Shown piece by piece: positions 1-8,364 of a stretch of 39,960 nt of DNA. The position numbers and the translations under genes were made by a program. Position 1 is the first letter of the stretch. Each line of letters begins with the position of its first letter. The notes under the pieces were generated by a model. The model saw only the letters and a program-made list of their open reading frames with translations, was not told the origin of the DNA and made no database searches. The stretch comes from Vibrio splendidus 12E03 (GTDB lineage Bacteria; Pseudomonadota; Gammaproteobacteria; Enterobacterales; Vibrionaceae), in NCBI RefSeq assembly GCF_000272105.2, contig NZ_AJZD02000338.1, forward strand, positions 1-39,960. The letters run 5' to 3'.

Positions 1-341
1 AATGAAAACCTCTCGAGACCTTTCCATACCTAGCCTGACAAAAGAACCAAAACTAATGATTCAAATATCATTAAATTCAATAGATCAACAAACGATCAAT
101 ATGAATCCAAATGTGTGACCTAAATAGAACTTTTCATTATAAATCTGCTATAGATTGGCCAAATCTTATAAAAACAAAAAACACATTAAAGAGGTTAGTT
201 TTAAAGAACAAAAAATAATCACAAAAATAACAATATTAAAATATTCAATAACCCTTCATAAATATTTAAAAACACCATCTAAATGGTAGGGGGATTATTG
301 ACTTTTCAAAAAGCTAATAACAAATCTAACAGGGCTAAATA
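1..341. other. AT-rich leader upstream of the toxin-like operon
   Basis: No convincing gene is seen here on either strand. The stretch is strongly AT-rich with many A and T runs, more so than most other gaps in the window. It ends in AGGG at about 331-334, eight bases before the ATG at 342, a plausible ribosome binding site. A TTGACT hexamer at 298-303 could be a -35 element, but I find no well-spaced -10, so I do not call a promoter. AT-rich leaders of this kind often mark silenced or transferred virulence genes; that is inference. Confidence 0.5.
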
Positions 342-1580
342 ATGAAAAAAATCACAAGAACACTCGTATTATCTTCGATTTCGATTGGGCTACTTTCCTC
401 TTTTGCACTCACTTCTCAAGCAGCTCCAGTTCAAATCAACCAAGCGTCAGCTGAACAAAACATACCTCAAGTCACCTACGACACGATCATCGGTGAAAAT
501 GGGGTCTTTATCGATCTAGAGACCGACAATTTTATTCTTAAGCAACAAGAGTGGTATCAAATCCAAGCGTATGTCGAAGGCGCTTTAGCGCTGCCGGTGA
601 CAGAAGCCAGTATGAAATCTACTTTAAGTATTCCTAACGACATTCCTTTCTCTAATTTCCAAGCACTGGTTCAGCAATACTCAAATATTCACGATACCGC
701 CTTTTATTGGAAAAAAGATCTTTATCCAAGCATCGTTGGTCTTTCATTAAGCTTGGCCAATTACGTCCAAATTAAAGACTACATGCTTAACCCACTTAGC
801 GATGCTTTGAATGAAATGCTGGCCAAAGCATTCTCGCCGCTCCCGGAAGATATCGAAGCGGTAGAACGCAATAGAAAGGTGGCGATCGCTTACCTGAAAA
901 GCCTGCAGAGTTTTTCCATGAGATACCAACAAGAAGTGTCTGACGTTGGCGGTAACCTATTGGAATTTTCAGCTACATTAGATACACAAAAATTGCAGTT
1001 AGATGTATTAGAAGGCACTCACAACGGTTACCTAAGCGATGATGGCAGCGCGCTTCAACAACGAGTGAATGACATCAATGCACGTATCACTCAACTCAAC
1101 AAAGACTACACTCACTATGTTACGGTCGCCTCTACCGCGGTGACTTATGCATGGTTCCCTCTGGTTGCAGGACCAATCATGGGTGTATACGGTGATAAAG
1201 CAGAAAAAGCGCGTAAGCTTCGTAACGAGTTACAAAACGAAGTAAAAGAGCTTCAAGAACAGTTAACTTACACACAGAAAATATATAACTCTTATCATCG
1301 CTCTTCAGAGAGTATCGATATGATTTCTCAACAAATAGAAAGTGCGATTCCACATATTAATAAGCTGAAACTAAATTGGCAGAAAATGAATGCCGACTTT
1401 ACTTCACTGCTCGTTGCCTTAGAACAAGCCCAGAATAATGCCGACATCATGAAAGACGACGCAATGCTTGGCGCAATAGGCGCTCTTGCCAATACAACGG
1501 TTGCAGAAAGTAACTGGAGTAATATTAGTGAGAAAGCAAAAGCGTTCGCAAACAATGCATATATCCAAGAAATGGAATAG
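342..1580 (+). CDS. Secreted XaxA/YaxA-like alpha-pore-forming toxin subunit
   Basis: The 412-residue product has a Sec signal peptide (residues 1-27, cleavage near TSQAA). The mature protein is almost all helical. Its layout follows Yersinia YaxA and Xenorhabdus XaxA, recalled as about 410 residues. Residues 64-86 (FILKQQEWYQIQAYVEGALA then LPV) match the start of the YaxA core. Residues 249-309 repeat its pattern: a QLNKDY helix, a hydrophobic hairpin at about 259-284 (the likely membrane-inserting head), then a charged coiled coil beginning at GDKAEKAR. No cysteines are present. In the XaxAB/YaxAB family, subunits A and B assemble into large membrane pores that lyse eukaryotic cells. A signal peptide is not a feature I know from YaxA or XaxA. 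The gene is followed 151 bases later by a second exported protein that is not an obvious XaxB. Family assignment is from remembered sequence; a ClyA/MakA-type relative is the main alternative. Confidence 0.72.
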   Translation: MKKITRTLVLSSISIGLLSSFALTSQAAPVQINQASAEQNIPQVTYDTIIGENGVFIDLETDNFILKQQEWYQIQAYVEGALALPVTEASMKSTLSIPNDIPFSNFQALVQQYSNIHDTAFYWKKDLYPSIVGLSLSLANYVQIKDYMLNPLSDALNEMLAKAFSPLPEDIEAVERNRKVAIAYLKSLQSFSMRYQQEVSDVGGNLLEFSATLDTQKLQLDVLEGTHNGYLSDDGSALQQRVNDINARITQLNKDYTHYVTVASTAVTYAWFPLVAGPIMGVYGDKAEKARKLRNELQNEVKELQEQLTYTQKIYNSYHRSSESIDMISQQIESAIPHINKLKLNWQKMNADFTSLLVALEQAQNNADIMKDDAMLGAIGALANTTVAESNWSNISEKAKAFANNAYIQEME

Positions 1581-1651
1581 TCCATAGACCTCTCGATCAT
1601 ATAAAAACACAAAAAATATAACGCAATAGCCAAAAATATATCCCTAACAGA

Positions 1652-1685
1652 AAGCCGCACCTTATCAAAATTAAGGTGCTGGTTT
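1652..1685 (+). other. Intercistronic hairpin between the two toxin-like genes
   Basis: The 5' arm GCACCTTA (1657-1664) pairs perfectly with TAAGGTGC (1672-1679) around a 7-base loop. The outer bases can extend the stem with a one-base bulge, roughly to 1652 and 1685. There is no long T run after it, so it is not a textbook terminator. It may act as a partial attenuator or mRNA-stabilising element setting the ratio of the two proteins; that role is inferred. Confidence 0.45.
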
Positions 1686-1731
1686 CTGCTACCCAAAATT
1701 TGGCAAATACTAATTTCGACAGGACATCAAT

Positions 1732-4128
1732 ATGAGACTTCTACCTATTATTATTTCTCTTTCATTCTCTCCACAGGCTTTTTCTAGCGATTGGCTTGAA
1801 CTGAACAATTTACCCAATTCAACCGAATACCCAACTTGGGTTCAATCGGCCTATTCCGATGTCGGCGTTCTATCTCGTTCCACATCCGATTTACACATCA
1901 ACCTCAGTGATTGGATAGCAGAACAAAACCTTTACGTCACTCAACCCTCAAAAATCGTCGTTTTTGCAGATACCATTGAAATTCCAGAGAATTTCAACTT
2001 GCTTGTAAACAACCAAAACATCCTTATTTTTGCGCGAAAAATCGTTGGCCAAGGCACGCCGACGTTTGTGCTCGGACAGCAAGGTTCTGCAGCCTCAATT
2101 TCTGTGATTGCCGGCGAAATAAAAACGCCCATTAATGTGCTCGCTTTCCAAAGCGATGGCAGCATTACACGAGACGCCCTAACAGGAAAAACTGGTGATG
2201 GCGAGTCCGTGGTATTGGCAGGAGAACACTACCGAAGAACGACCATTGACTCGAACATTACTGGGCAAATGAAACTGGCTACTGAACCTTTTACAGACAT
2301 TGTTAATCGCTCGTTTGATATGGCAGCCAGCTTATACGATACCAACCCAAAGCTTAGCCTCGACCTCATCAACTGGATTGAACAGAGCTTGCGTTACTCA
2401 GGTTCAGTGGTTGAAGACGATCCGATTCTTTCCGACCTTTACCTACAAACGGTCGCGTTCAAGCAATTCATTAGCTTCAGCACCAGAGAGAGCAATTACG
2501 TTCCTTATCTCGACAAGGTGTTATATCAAGATAAATACGAAGCCTATTTGAACGCTATGATCGCGTATCAAAGTCAATGGGACATTATTCAAGATAGAAA
2601 CACGGTCATTGAAGACAAGATTGAAGCCGCCAAGTTAGCACTCGCTAACATCGAAGACGTTCTACGCGCTCAGAGTTCGATCATCACACAAACCCAATCC
2701 AACATAGACAAGATAGGCGATAGCCTGACCGAGGTCGATAGCCAATATAAAGCACAAGAACTGGTCACTCTCAGTTCAAGAACCACTTATTTAGTTGGTG
2801 TCGAGAATTGGAAAACCCAACAACAACTCAATGCGGCTCTAGCAATATTCAAAGCAATAGCCGAAATTGGAAGTGCCGTGAGTGGGGTATTCACAGGCAA
2901 CCTTTCTGGTGTGAATGACCTAACCGATCAATTGGCTAAAACACCTGAAGCATTAGAAAAAGCGAAAAACCTCGTCACCAATATCAAGTCCGTCACAGGC
3001 ATTATTGATAGCGTGACCAAAACGATTTCTGGCATTTCTCAATTAACCGCGGATATTAAATCAACCATCAAGCTCCAGAAGGTATCTGAAGCGATGGATG
3101 GCTTTAACTTCAACATCCCAACCATCAATGAAAGCAATCTGGCGTGGGATCTGATGATCACCGAGATCCGCAGCAACTTAAGATATGCCGATAGCTTAGG
3201 TATCAAAGGAGCAAGACAATACCTACTCGAACTCGAAAAGCAGGTTCTTCTGGGTAAGGCAATTAACATCACGCAGCTTAACTTTGCTCACGAGCAAGCG
3301 AAGTTGGTAGACCTCTTACTCACCAATAATGTGACTATCAATCAACAACAAAGATTGAACGATGGGATCGAGGGTTATCAAGTAGACACCGACAGCTTCG
3401 ATTCGATTGAACGTGAACTATCAAGAGTATTGATGCACTTCAAACGTCCGATGTTCGTTGCTTTGTCTAACTATGTTCAGGCATACGAATATTGGGCATT
3501 GAAGCCAAGCGAAGTTACGCCTTCTCTGAATAAAAGCTACTTGGACTACCAGTTTGATTTGGCTACTGTCGAAAGTGAGTATGTAAATGCTCTGTCTTCT
3601 TTCCAACCAGCACCACAAGATTTCACCATCGACAACTACACCATTTCTAGCCCCGAGCAACTAGAGAGCTTTGCAACAACCGGACAACTAAACTTCACTA
3701 TTCCATTAGAACAAGTCCAATTGTGTTCGTTTGACCGCGTTAGGCTTTCCACGGTACGAGTGTTCTTAGAAGGGGAAAACTTACCTTATGGCAAGCAACT
3801 CAACTTACGAGTTTCCAGTTCGGGTAATTATTTAGACCGATATGAGAACAAGGACTATCAGTTCAGTTCTAACCCTGTTTCACGCGCGTTCTATTACCGC
3901 CTAGATGATCCAACCACCAACGATGTTAGCATCATCACCGATGGTGCCGTGGCGAATAAATTCGAATACGCCTACTTCCAACCCACTCCGTTTTCATCAT
4001 GGAATGTCACGCTCAACAACTTTGATAAAACCGAACAAACGAACAACCAGTACCTAAAAGATGTCGAACAAATTCGCGTCGAGTTCTTAGGTAGCGGTAT
4101 TCCTAACGGCAACAGTTGCTCTAATTAG
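1732..4128 (+). CDS. Exported 798-residue toxin-partner candidate, multi-domain, unknown family
   Basis: I do not recognise a named family over the full length. A Sec signal peptide is visible (residues 1 to about 18, cleaved near QAFS). Residues 70-165 show short alternating hydrophobic strands (IVVFAD, ILIFARKIV, ISVIAGEI, INVLAFQ) like a beta-helix or sheet domain. Residues 180-620 are mainly helical with long amphipathic stretches at 265-345. A hydrophobic, Gly/Ala-rich segment at about 366-393 resembles the membrane-inserting head of helical pore-forming toxins. Residues 640-790 are beta-rich (LNFTIPLEQVQL, RVFLEG, LNLRVSS, WNVTLNN, IRVEFLG), like a carbohydrate- or receptor-binding sandwich. 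Only two cysteines occur (C665, C796) and could form a disulfide. The ATG at 1732 is preceded by AGGA (1721-1724). Position right after the XaxA-like gene suggests a two-component toxin with an unusually large partner. It could instead be a separate adhesin or Tc/Cry-related toxin. Confidence 0.55.
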   Translation: MRLLPIIISLSFSPQAFSSDWLELNNLPNSTEYPTWVQSAYSDVGVLSRSTSDLHINLSDWIAEQNLYVTQPSKIVVFADTIEIPENFNLLVNNQNILIFARKIVGQGTPTFVLGQQGSAASISVIAGEIKTPINVLAFQSDGSITRDALTGKTGDGESVVLAGEHYRRTTIDSNITGQMKLATEPFTDIVNRSFDMAASLYDTNPKLSLDLINWIEQSLRYSGSVVEDDPILSDLYLQTVAFKQFISFSTRESNYVPYLDKVLYQDKYEAYLNAMIAYQSQWDIIQDRNTVIEDKIEAAKLALANIEDVLRAQSSIITQTQSNIDKIGDSLTEVDSQYKAQELVTLSSRTTYLVGVENWKTQQQLNAALAIFKAIAEIGSAVSGVFTGNLSGVNDLTDQLAKTPEALEKAKNLVTNIKSVTGIIDSVTKTISGISQLTADIKSTIKLQKVSEAMDGFNFNIPTINESNLAWDLMITEIRSNLRYADSLGIKGARQYLLELEKQVLLGKAINITQLNFAHEQAKLVDLLLTNNVTINQQQRLNDGIEGYQVDTDSFDSIERELSRVLMHFKRPMFVALSNYVQAYEYWALKPSEVTPSLNKSYLDYQFDLATVESEYVNALSSFQPAPQDFTIDNYTISSPEQLESFATTGQLNFTIPLEQVQLCSFDRVRLSTVRVFLEGENLPYGKQLNLRVSSSGNYLDRYENKDYQFSSNPVSRAFYYRLDDPTTNDVSIITDGAVANKFEYAYFQPTPFSSWNVTLNNFDKTEQTNNQYLKDVEQIRVEFLGSGIPNGNSCSN

Positions 4129-4237
4129 CTAAGTACTACTTTAGTTAGCCGAAGCCTTGCTTTAATTAACCAAGCGTCGATTTCATCCAAAGAACCGAGG
4201 TTCAAGGAGTAAGGTTCTGGAGAGAGTTCGTAACAAA

Positions 4238-4260
4238 AAGGCCGACATGATGTCGGCCTT
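4238..4260 (-). terminator. Hairpin terminator for the amidohydrolase gene
   Basis: AAGGCCGACA (4238-4247) pairs with TGTCGGCCTT (4251-4260) around a TGA loop. Read on the minus strand the stem is followed by a T run (from the A run at 4235-4239), as expected for a Rho-independent terminator of the gene ending at 4305. It may also slow + strand reading out of the toxin-like operon, though its T run on that side is poor. Confidence 0.8.
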
Positions 4261-4304
4261 ACTTATTCATTCACTCTATTCGATTTTAGAATCAAGTTTA
4301 CGTC

Positions 4305-5741
4305 TTAGTCCATCAAACTCTTAGACTTAATCGCCTTCTTAGAAAGCTCTTTGGCAAACGCTTTGATATCAGTTTCAAACTCATCGACACTTTGGCGGAT
4401 TTCATCCAGTTGAACCGTCTGCATCACGCGGTTTTCCATTACGATTTGACCGTTAACGATAGTGGTGTCGATATTGCTTGGGTTCGCTTGGTAAACCAAA
4501 GTCGCGTATGGGTCGTAATTTGGCATCATGTTCGCTGATTGTGTCTCTACAATCACGATATCTGCTTTCTTTCCGACTTCAAGAGAACCGATTTGATCTT
4601 CCATGTGTAGGGCTTTTGCACCGCCTAATGTCGCCATCTCGATCACTTGTTCAGGGATCATGATCGTGCGGTCTGAATGCTTTAAGCGTTGCATGTTCGC
4701 TGCGTAACTCAGGGTACGCATGATATCAACTTGGTTTGAGCTCATTGGGCCATCGGTTCCCAAACCAATACGCATATCAGCTCGGTACATTTCCCACGCA
4801 GGAGCTATTCCTGTCGCACCTTTGGCGTTCGCCATTGGATTGTATGAGATACCCGCATCAGCCTGTTTCAATAGCTTTTGGTCGTTCTCTGAAAGGTGGA
4901 TACCATGAGCAATCACTACACGCCCATCGAGCACACCGATTTCATCCATGTATTCGACAGGCGACGTGGCGTTGGTTTCATCTTTGATACGCTTTTCTTC
5001 ATTCGGAAATTCAGCAACGTGAATCAGCACCGGGACATCGTATTGAGCCGATAGCTTATTAATTTCTTGAAGCTTATCTTTACTCACGGTGTACACCGCA
5101 TGTGGCGCATACGCAGGCGTGATTAGCTCATCATTTTTGTACTGCTCGATAAAGCCTTTGGCATACTCAATCCCACCGTAAGGTTCTTTGGCATCCACCA
5201 CCGGAAACTTAATCACGGTTTCACCGAGCACAGCACGCAGACCAACTTCTTTGGTCGCCTTCGCCATCTCATCCATGTGGTAATACATATCGGCATAAGT
5301 GGTCACGCCGCTTTGTGCCAGTTCGATGCTGCCTAGCTTAGTTGCGTTGTAAATCAGTTCACGGCTTAACTTTTCGGCTTCTAGAGGGAAAAAGTAAGCA
5401 AACAGACGATTCGAAATACCCTCTTCACCCAAACCACGGAACGCTATCATCGGTAAATGGTTGTGAGCATTGACCATGCCCGGCATAACGATTCCATCTT
5501 GAGCATCAATCACTTTTTCTGCGCGATATTGAGTCATTAAATCCTCGTTACCGACTGCGATGATCTGGTCGTCTTTCACCACTACAACGCCATCTTCAAT
5601 CACATCCATTTTTGAATTGATCGTGAGAACCTGTCCGTTGGTGATGATCAGATCGGCGTTGTATGTTTGCGTCGTGACCGTCGAACCACAGCCTGCCAGT
5701 AGAACTGTGCTGATGGTGCATGCCAAGCTTTTAAGCGTCAT
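4305..5741 (-). CDS. Lipoprotein amidohydrolase, SAH/MTA/chlorohydrolase deaminase type
   Basis: This 478-residue metal-dependent hydrolase belongs to the amidohydrolase superfamily branch holding S-adenosylhomocysteine/methylthioadenosine deaminases, SsnA and the TrzA/AtzA chlorohydrolases. Visible metal and active-site residues are H93 and H95 in NAHNHLP, H241 in LIHVAEF, H279/H282 in IAHGIHL and D330 in GLGTDGP. The product likely deaminates an aminated nucleoside or heterocycle; the substrate cannot be read from the sequence. The N-terminus has a lipobox LAGC with C18 as the lipidated cysteine. Gly at +2 suggests sorting to the outer membrane, so the enzyme should be periplasmic, whereas family members are normally cytoplasmic. 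AAGG precedes the ATG at 5741. It is a single-gene unit with its own terminator. Confidence 0.85.
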   Translation of the reverse strand: MTLKSLACTISTVLLAGCGSTVTTQTYNADLIITNGQVLTINSKMDVIEDGVVVVKDDQIIAVGNEDLMTQYRAEKVIDAQDGIVMPGMVNAHNHLPMIAFRGLGEEGISNRLFAYFFPLEAEKLSRELIYNATKLGSIELAQSGVTTYADMYYHMDEMAKATKEVGLRAVLGETVIKFPVVDAKEPYGGIEYAKGFIEQYKNDELITPAYAPHAVYTVSKDKLQEINKLSAQYDVPVLIHVAEFPNEEKRIKDETNATSPVEYMDEIGVLDGRVVIAHGIHLSENDQKLLKQADAGISYNPMANAKGATGIAPAWEMYRADMRIGLGTDGPMSSNQVDIMRTLSYAANMQRLKHSDRTIMIPEQVIEMATLGGAKALHMEDQIGSLEVGKKADIVIVETQSANMMPNYDPYATLVYQANPSNIDTTIVNGQIVMENRVMQTVQLDEIRQSVDEFETDIKAFAKELSKKAIKSKSLMD

Positions 5742-5955
5742 TGCTAAACCTTAATGTTGTGCATGTAATAAATATAGAAGTCTAATATTAGCTTCTAGCT
5801 TTAATAAAAATGAGGTAATTGAATTTTTGCCGATACTATAACGCTAACTTTAAATAAAATGGCATACCTAATCGAGCCAAATTCAAGATAAATAAGTTAT
5901 TGCACAACAGGTCACAAAAGTAGCTTTGCACATATGCTCACTCACATGCACAAAC

Positions 5956-5979
5956 AAAAAAGACCTGCAATCGCAGACC
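5956..5979 (-). terminator. Terminator of the TetR-family gene
   Basis: On the minus strand, GGTCTGC (5979-5973) pairs with GCAGGTC (5968-5962), including two G-T pairs, around a GATT loop. It is followed at once by six Ts (5961-5956). It lies just beyond the stop of the regulator gene ending at 6001. Confidence 0.7.
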
Positions 5980-6000
5980 CAAAAAAACATTCAAATAACG

Positions 6001-6609
6001 TTAGCTTTTCACTCCACACCCTTTAATCACTAGCTGGGTGATGAATTCAGCGGCATCTTCATAGTCTTTATCATCGAGCTGATCTTTCTGCATCACGCTA
6101 CAAATCTGCCAGCCAAAATCGGCGTAGGTTTGGGTGGCTGCCCAGATGGTGAACATCAAGTGGTGTGCAGGAACGTCATCCATTAAGCCTTGTGCTGACC
6201 ACGTTGAGAACTTATCGAGGATCATCTGGGATTGTTTATACAGCTCATCACCAATCTCTTTCGGCAATACTTTAGCGCCGGACATCACTTCATTTGCAAA
6301 CACTTTAGAGGCGTGCGGATGATCGCGAGAAATGATCAGCTTGGTTTGAATATATTGGGACAAGGCTTCAACAGGGTCGCTGAGCTCTTCAATCGGACGT
6401 GACGCTTCCAGTAAGGGCTGAGTGACGGTTTCTAGAACGGCATTGTAGAGCTTATCTTTGGAGCTGAAATAATAGAATACATTAGGTTTAGGGATGTCGG
6501 CCGCTTTCGCTATATCGGCCATTTTTGTTGCGGCATATCCATGAGTAGCGAATTGTTCACACGCGACTTCGATGATTAAATCTTGATTCTTTTGTCTGAT
6601 CCTAGACAT
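6001..6609 (-). CDS. TetR-family regulator, RutR-like
   Basis: The 202-residue protein has a classic TetR N-terminal helix-turn-helix: residues about 8-55 with ACEQFATHGYAATKMADIAK and then KPNVFYYFSSKDKLY. The ligand-binding half (SDPVEALSQYI, HPHASKVFANEVM) resembles E. coli RutR/YcdC, which senses pyrimidines. The effector here is unknown. It reads the same way as, and lies downstream of, the glycerate kinase gene but is separated from it by a terminator. It could control the glyoxylate region, the neighbouring deaminase gene, or both. I see no clear operator for it, so the target is open. Confidence 0.85.
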   Translation of the reverse strand: MSRIRQKNQDLIIEVACEQFATHGYAATKMADIAKAADIPKPNVFYYFSSKDKLYNAVLETVTQPLLEASRPIEELSDPVEALSQYIQTKLIISRDHPHASKVFANEVMSGAKVLPKEIGDELYKQSQMILDKFSTWSAQGLMDDVPAHHLMFTIWAATQTYADFGWQICSVMQKDQLDDKDYEDAAEFITQLVIKGCGVKS

Positions 6610-6712
6610 ATTTCATCCTTTACAGCTCATTACTAAAGCCATAGTAATCAACGTGCTTCATTAGTCCAGAAGATAATCTCAGAACTCGAGGTCACAACAT
6701 TGATAGCAATAA

Positions 6713-6746
6713 AATGGTCGCTCTTATGTGGAGAAAAGCGACCATT
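6713..6746 (-). terminator. Terminator of the glycerate kinase gene
   Basis: AATGGTCGCT (6713-6722) pairs perfectly with AGCGACCATT (6737-6746). On the minus strand the stem runs into TTTT (6714-6711). It lies 56 bases past the stop at 6802 and should end the gcl-hyi-garR-glycerate kinase transcript. Confidence 0.75.
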
Positions 6747-6801
6747 CAATAGTATGCGTTTTCGAACTTTAAGGTTTTTCAGTCTATTCGAACTGTTCAG
6801 G

Positions 6802-8112
6802 TTAAAGAATCAATATTGCGCGGAAGTCATTCACGTTGGTTAGCGTCGGCCCTGTGGTCAACAGCACACCGACTTGCTTAAAGAAGTCGTAGCTGTTGTT
6901 GGCATCGAGATAGTCTTGCGCTTTAAGCGACAGGCTCGAACCTTGTTGCCATGTTTGAGGCGTGATCCACGCACCTGCATTATCTTCAACACCATCAATG
7001 CCATCAGTATCAGCCGCCAGAGCGAATATGTTTTCCTGCCCTTTTAACTCGTTATACAAGCTTAAAAGGAACTCACAATTACGCCCACCACGACCATTGC
7101 CTTTAACGGTTACCGTAGTTTCGCCACCGGAAAGTATCACGCAAGGCGTCTCGAATGGGTGCTTGTGATTGGCCACTTGCTTGGCCAACGCAGCATGAAC
7201 CTTCGCTACATCTCGAGCTTCCCCCTCAATGCAGTCACTCAGCACATAAGCAGGAATACCTAAACCTTCGGCCTCTGCCGCGGCTGCTTCCAATGCCGAC
7301 ATCGGCGTGGCAATAATATGGTGCTCTGCGTTTTTCCAACAGACGTCATCTGGCTTAACGGTTTCTGACTCTGGATTATTTAACCATTCAAATGCCGAGC
7401 GTGGTGTTTCTATTTGGTAACGCTCTAAAATTGCCATCGCATCAAAACGCGTAGTGGTGTCGGGTACGGTTGGGCCAGAGGCAATCACACTGATGTCATC
7501 GCCCGGCACATCTGAAATCGCTAAAGAGACTACTCTTGCTGGATACGCAGCTTTCGCTAGTCGCCCACCTTTGATAGACGATAAGTGTTTACGCACACAG
7601 TTCATCTCATCAATGGCTGCGCCCGACTTGAGCAGCGCCTTATTGATTTGTTGCTTCTCAGCCAAGCTGATGTCGCCACCGGGCAGGCTTAGCAAAGCAG
7701 AACCGCCGCCAGACAGTAGACAAATAACGGTGTCGTCAGCACTCAGACCACTCACTAATTCCAGCATACGTTGGCTCACTTCTAAGCCCATGGCATCCGG
7801 GACGGGGTGCGCCGCTTCGATCACCTCAATGTGTTCGCAAGGTTCGGTGTGTTCGTAGCGGGTCACGACGAGACCTTCAAGGTCACGCAGTGCGAGATCT
7901 TGCTGTTGCTTAACTTGCCAGACGGCCTCTAGCTCAGCGGCCATCGACGCGGCGGCTTTTCCTGCGCCAATTACCACAGTTCGCCCAGCTTGGTTAGCTG
8001 AGCGGTAAAAAATGTCTTGAGGAAGAAAAGGTTCGATGTGATTTTTAGGTAGCGCCTGATTAACAGCACTTGAGAAAAGGGTTTGCAGAAACTGCTTAGC
8101 ATCAATGTCCAT
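6802..8112 (-). CDS. Glycerate 2-kinase (GckA/TtuD, MOFRL type)
   Basis: The 436-residue protein phosphorylates D-glycerate to 2-phosphoglycerate using ATP, the last step of glyoxylate assimilation. Family hallmarks are visible: VIGAGKAAASMA in the N-terminal DUF4147-type domain, LLSGGGSALLSLP, SIKGGRLA, AISDVPGDD followed by ASGPTVPD, and the C-terminal MOFRL part with LSGGETTVTVKG, GRGGRNCEF and ALAADTDGIDG. Length is normal. AAGGAG lies six bases before the ATG at 8112. It is separated from garR by 252 bases (8113-8364) with no gene, so it may have its own promoter in addition to reading from gcl. Confidence 0.93.
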   Translation of the reverse strand: MDIDAKQFLQTLFSSAVNQALPKNHIEPFLPQDIFYRSANQAGRTVVIGAGKAAASMAAELEAVWQVKQQQDLALRDLEGLVVTRYEHTEPCEHIEVIEAAHPVPDAMGLEVSQRMLELVSGLSADDTVICLLSGGGSALLSLPGGDISLAEKQQINKALLKSGAAIDEMNCVRKHLSSIKGGRLAKAAYPARVVSLAISDVPGDDISVIASGPTVPDTTTRFDAMAILERYQIETPRSAFEWLNNPESETVKPDDVCWKNAEHHIIATPMSALEAAAAEAEGLGIPAYVLSDCIEGEARDVAKVHAALAKQVANHKHPFETPCVILSGGETTVTVKGNGRGGRNCEFLLSLYNELKGQENIFALAADTDGIDGVEDNAGAWITPQTWQQGSSLSLKAQDYLDANNSYDFFKQVGVLLTTGPTLTNVNDFRAILIL

Positions 8113-8364
8113 CAGCCACTCCTTAGTTGACGGAGAAAAAAAGAACCCCGATACAAGGCCAAAGGGTGCCTGCTAAGATCAAGTTGGAAAGGAACAACTT
8201 CAACCTCTGACTCGTATCAGGAACGCGTATAAAAGGAGACGAAACTACGCGATTTATAAACAAACTGTTTGAAACTGGTGGGCTACGAATCAATAGCAGC
8301 CCGAATTAATTAATGGATAATCGGTTGATTGACTAACCACTAAACAGACAAACCGTTAATTAGA

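Noticed and set aside
342..1580. Assignment as MakA/ClyA of the Vibrio mak operon
   Set aside because: The order of motifs fits YaxA/XaxA better, and the neighbouring gene is not a mak gene. It stays a possible distant relation.
1328..1696. Open frames on the minus strand inside and after the XaxA-like gene
   Set aside because: They are antisense to a gene with a clear signal peptide and family pattern, lack ribosome sites and show no recognisable motifs.
8113..8364. Possible small gene or strong terminator between garR and the glycerate kinase gene
   Set aside because: No frame with a ribosome site was found, and the weak CCCCGATAC/GTATCAGG pairing is imperfect and far apart.
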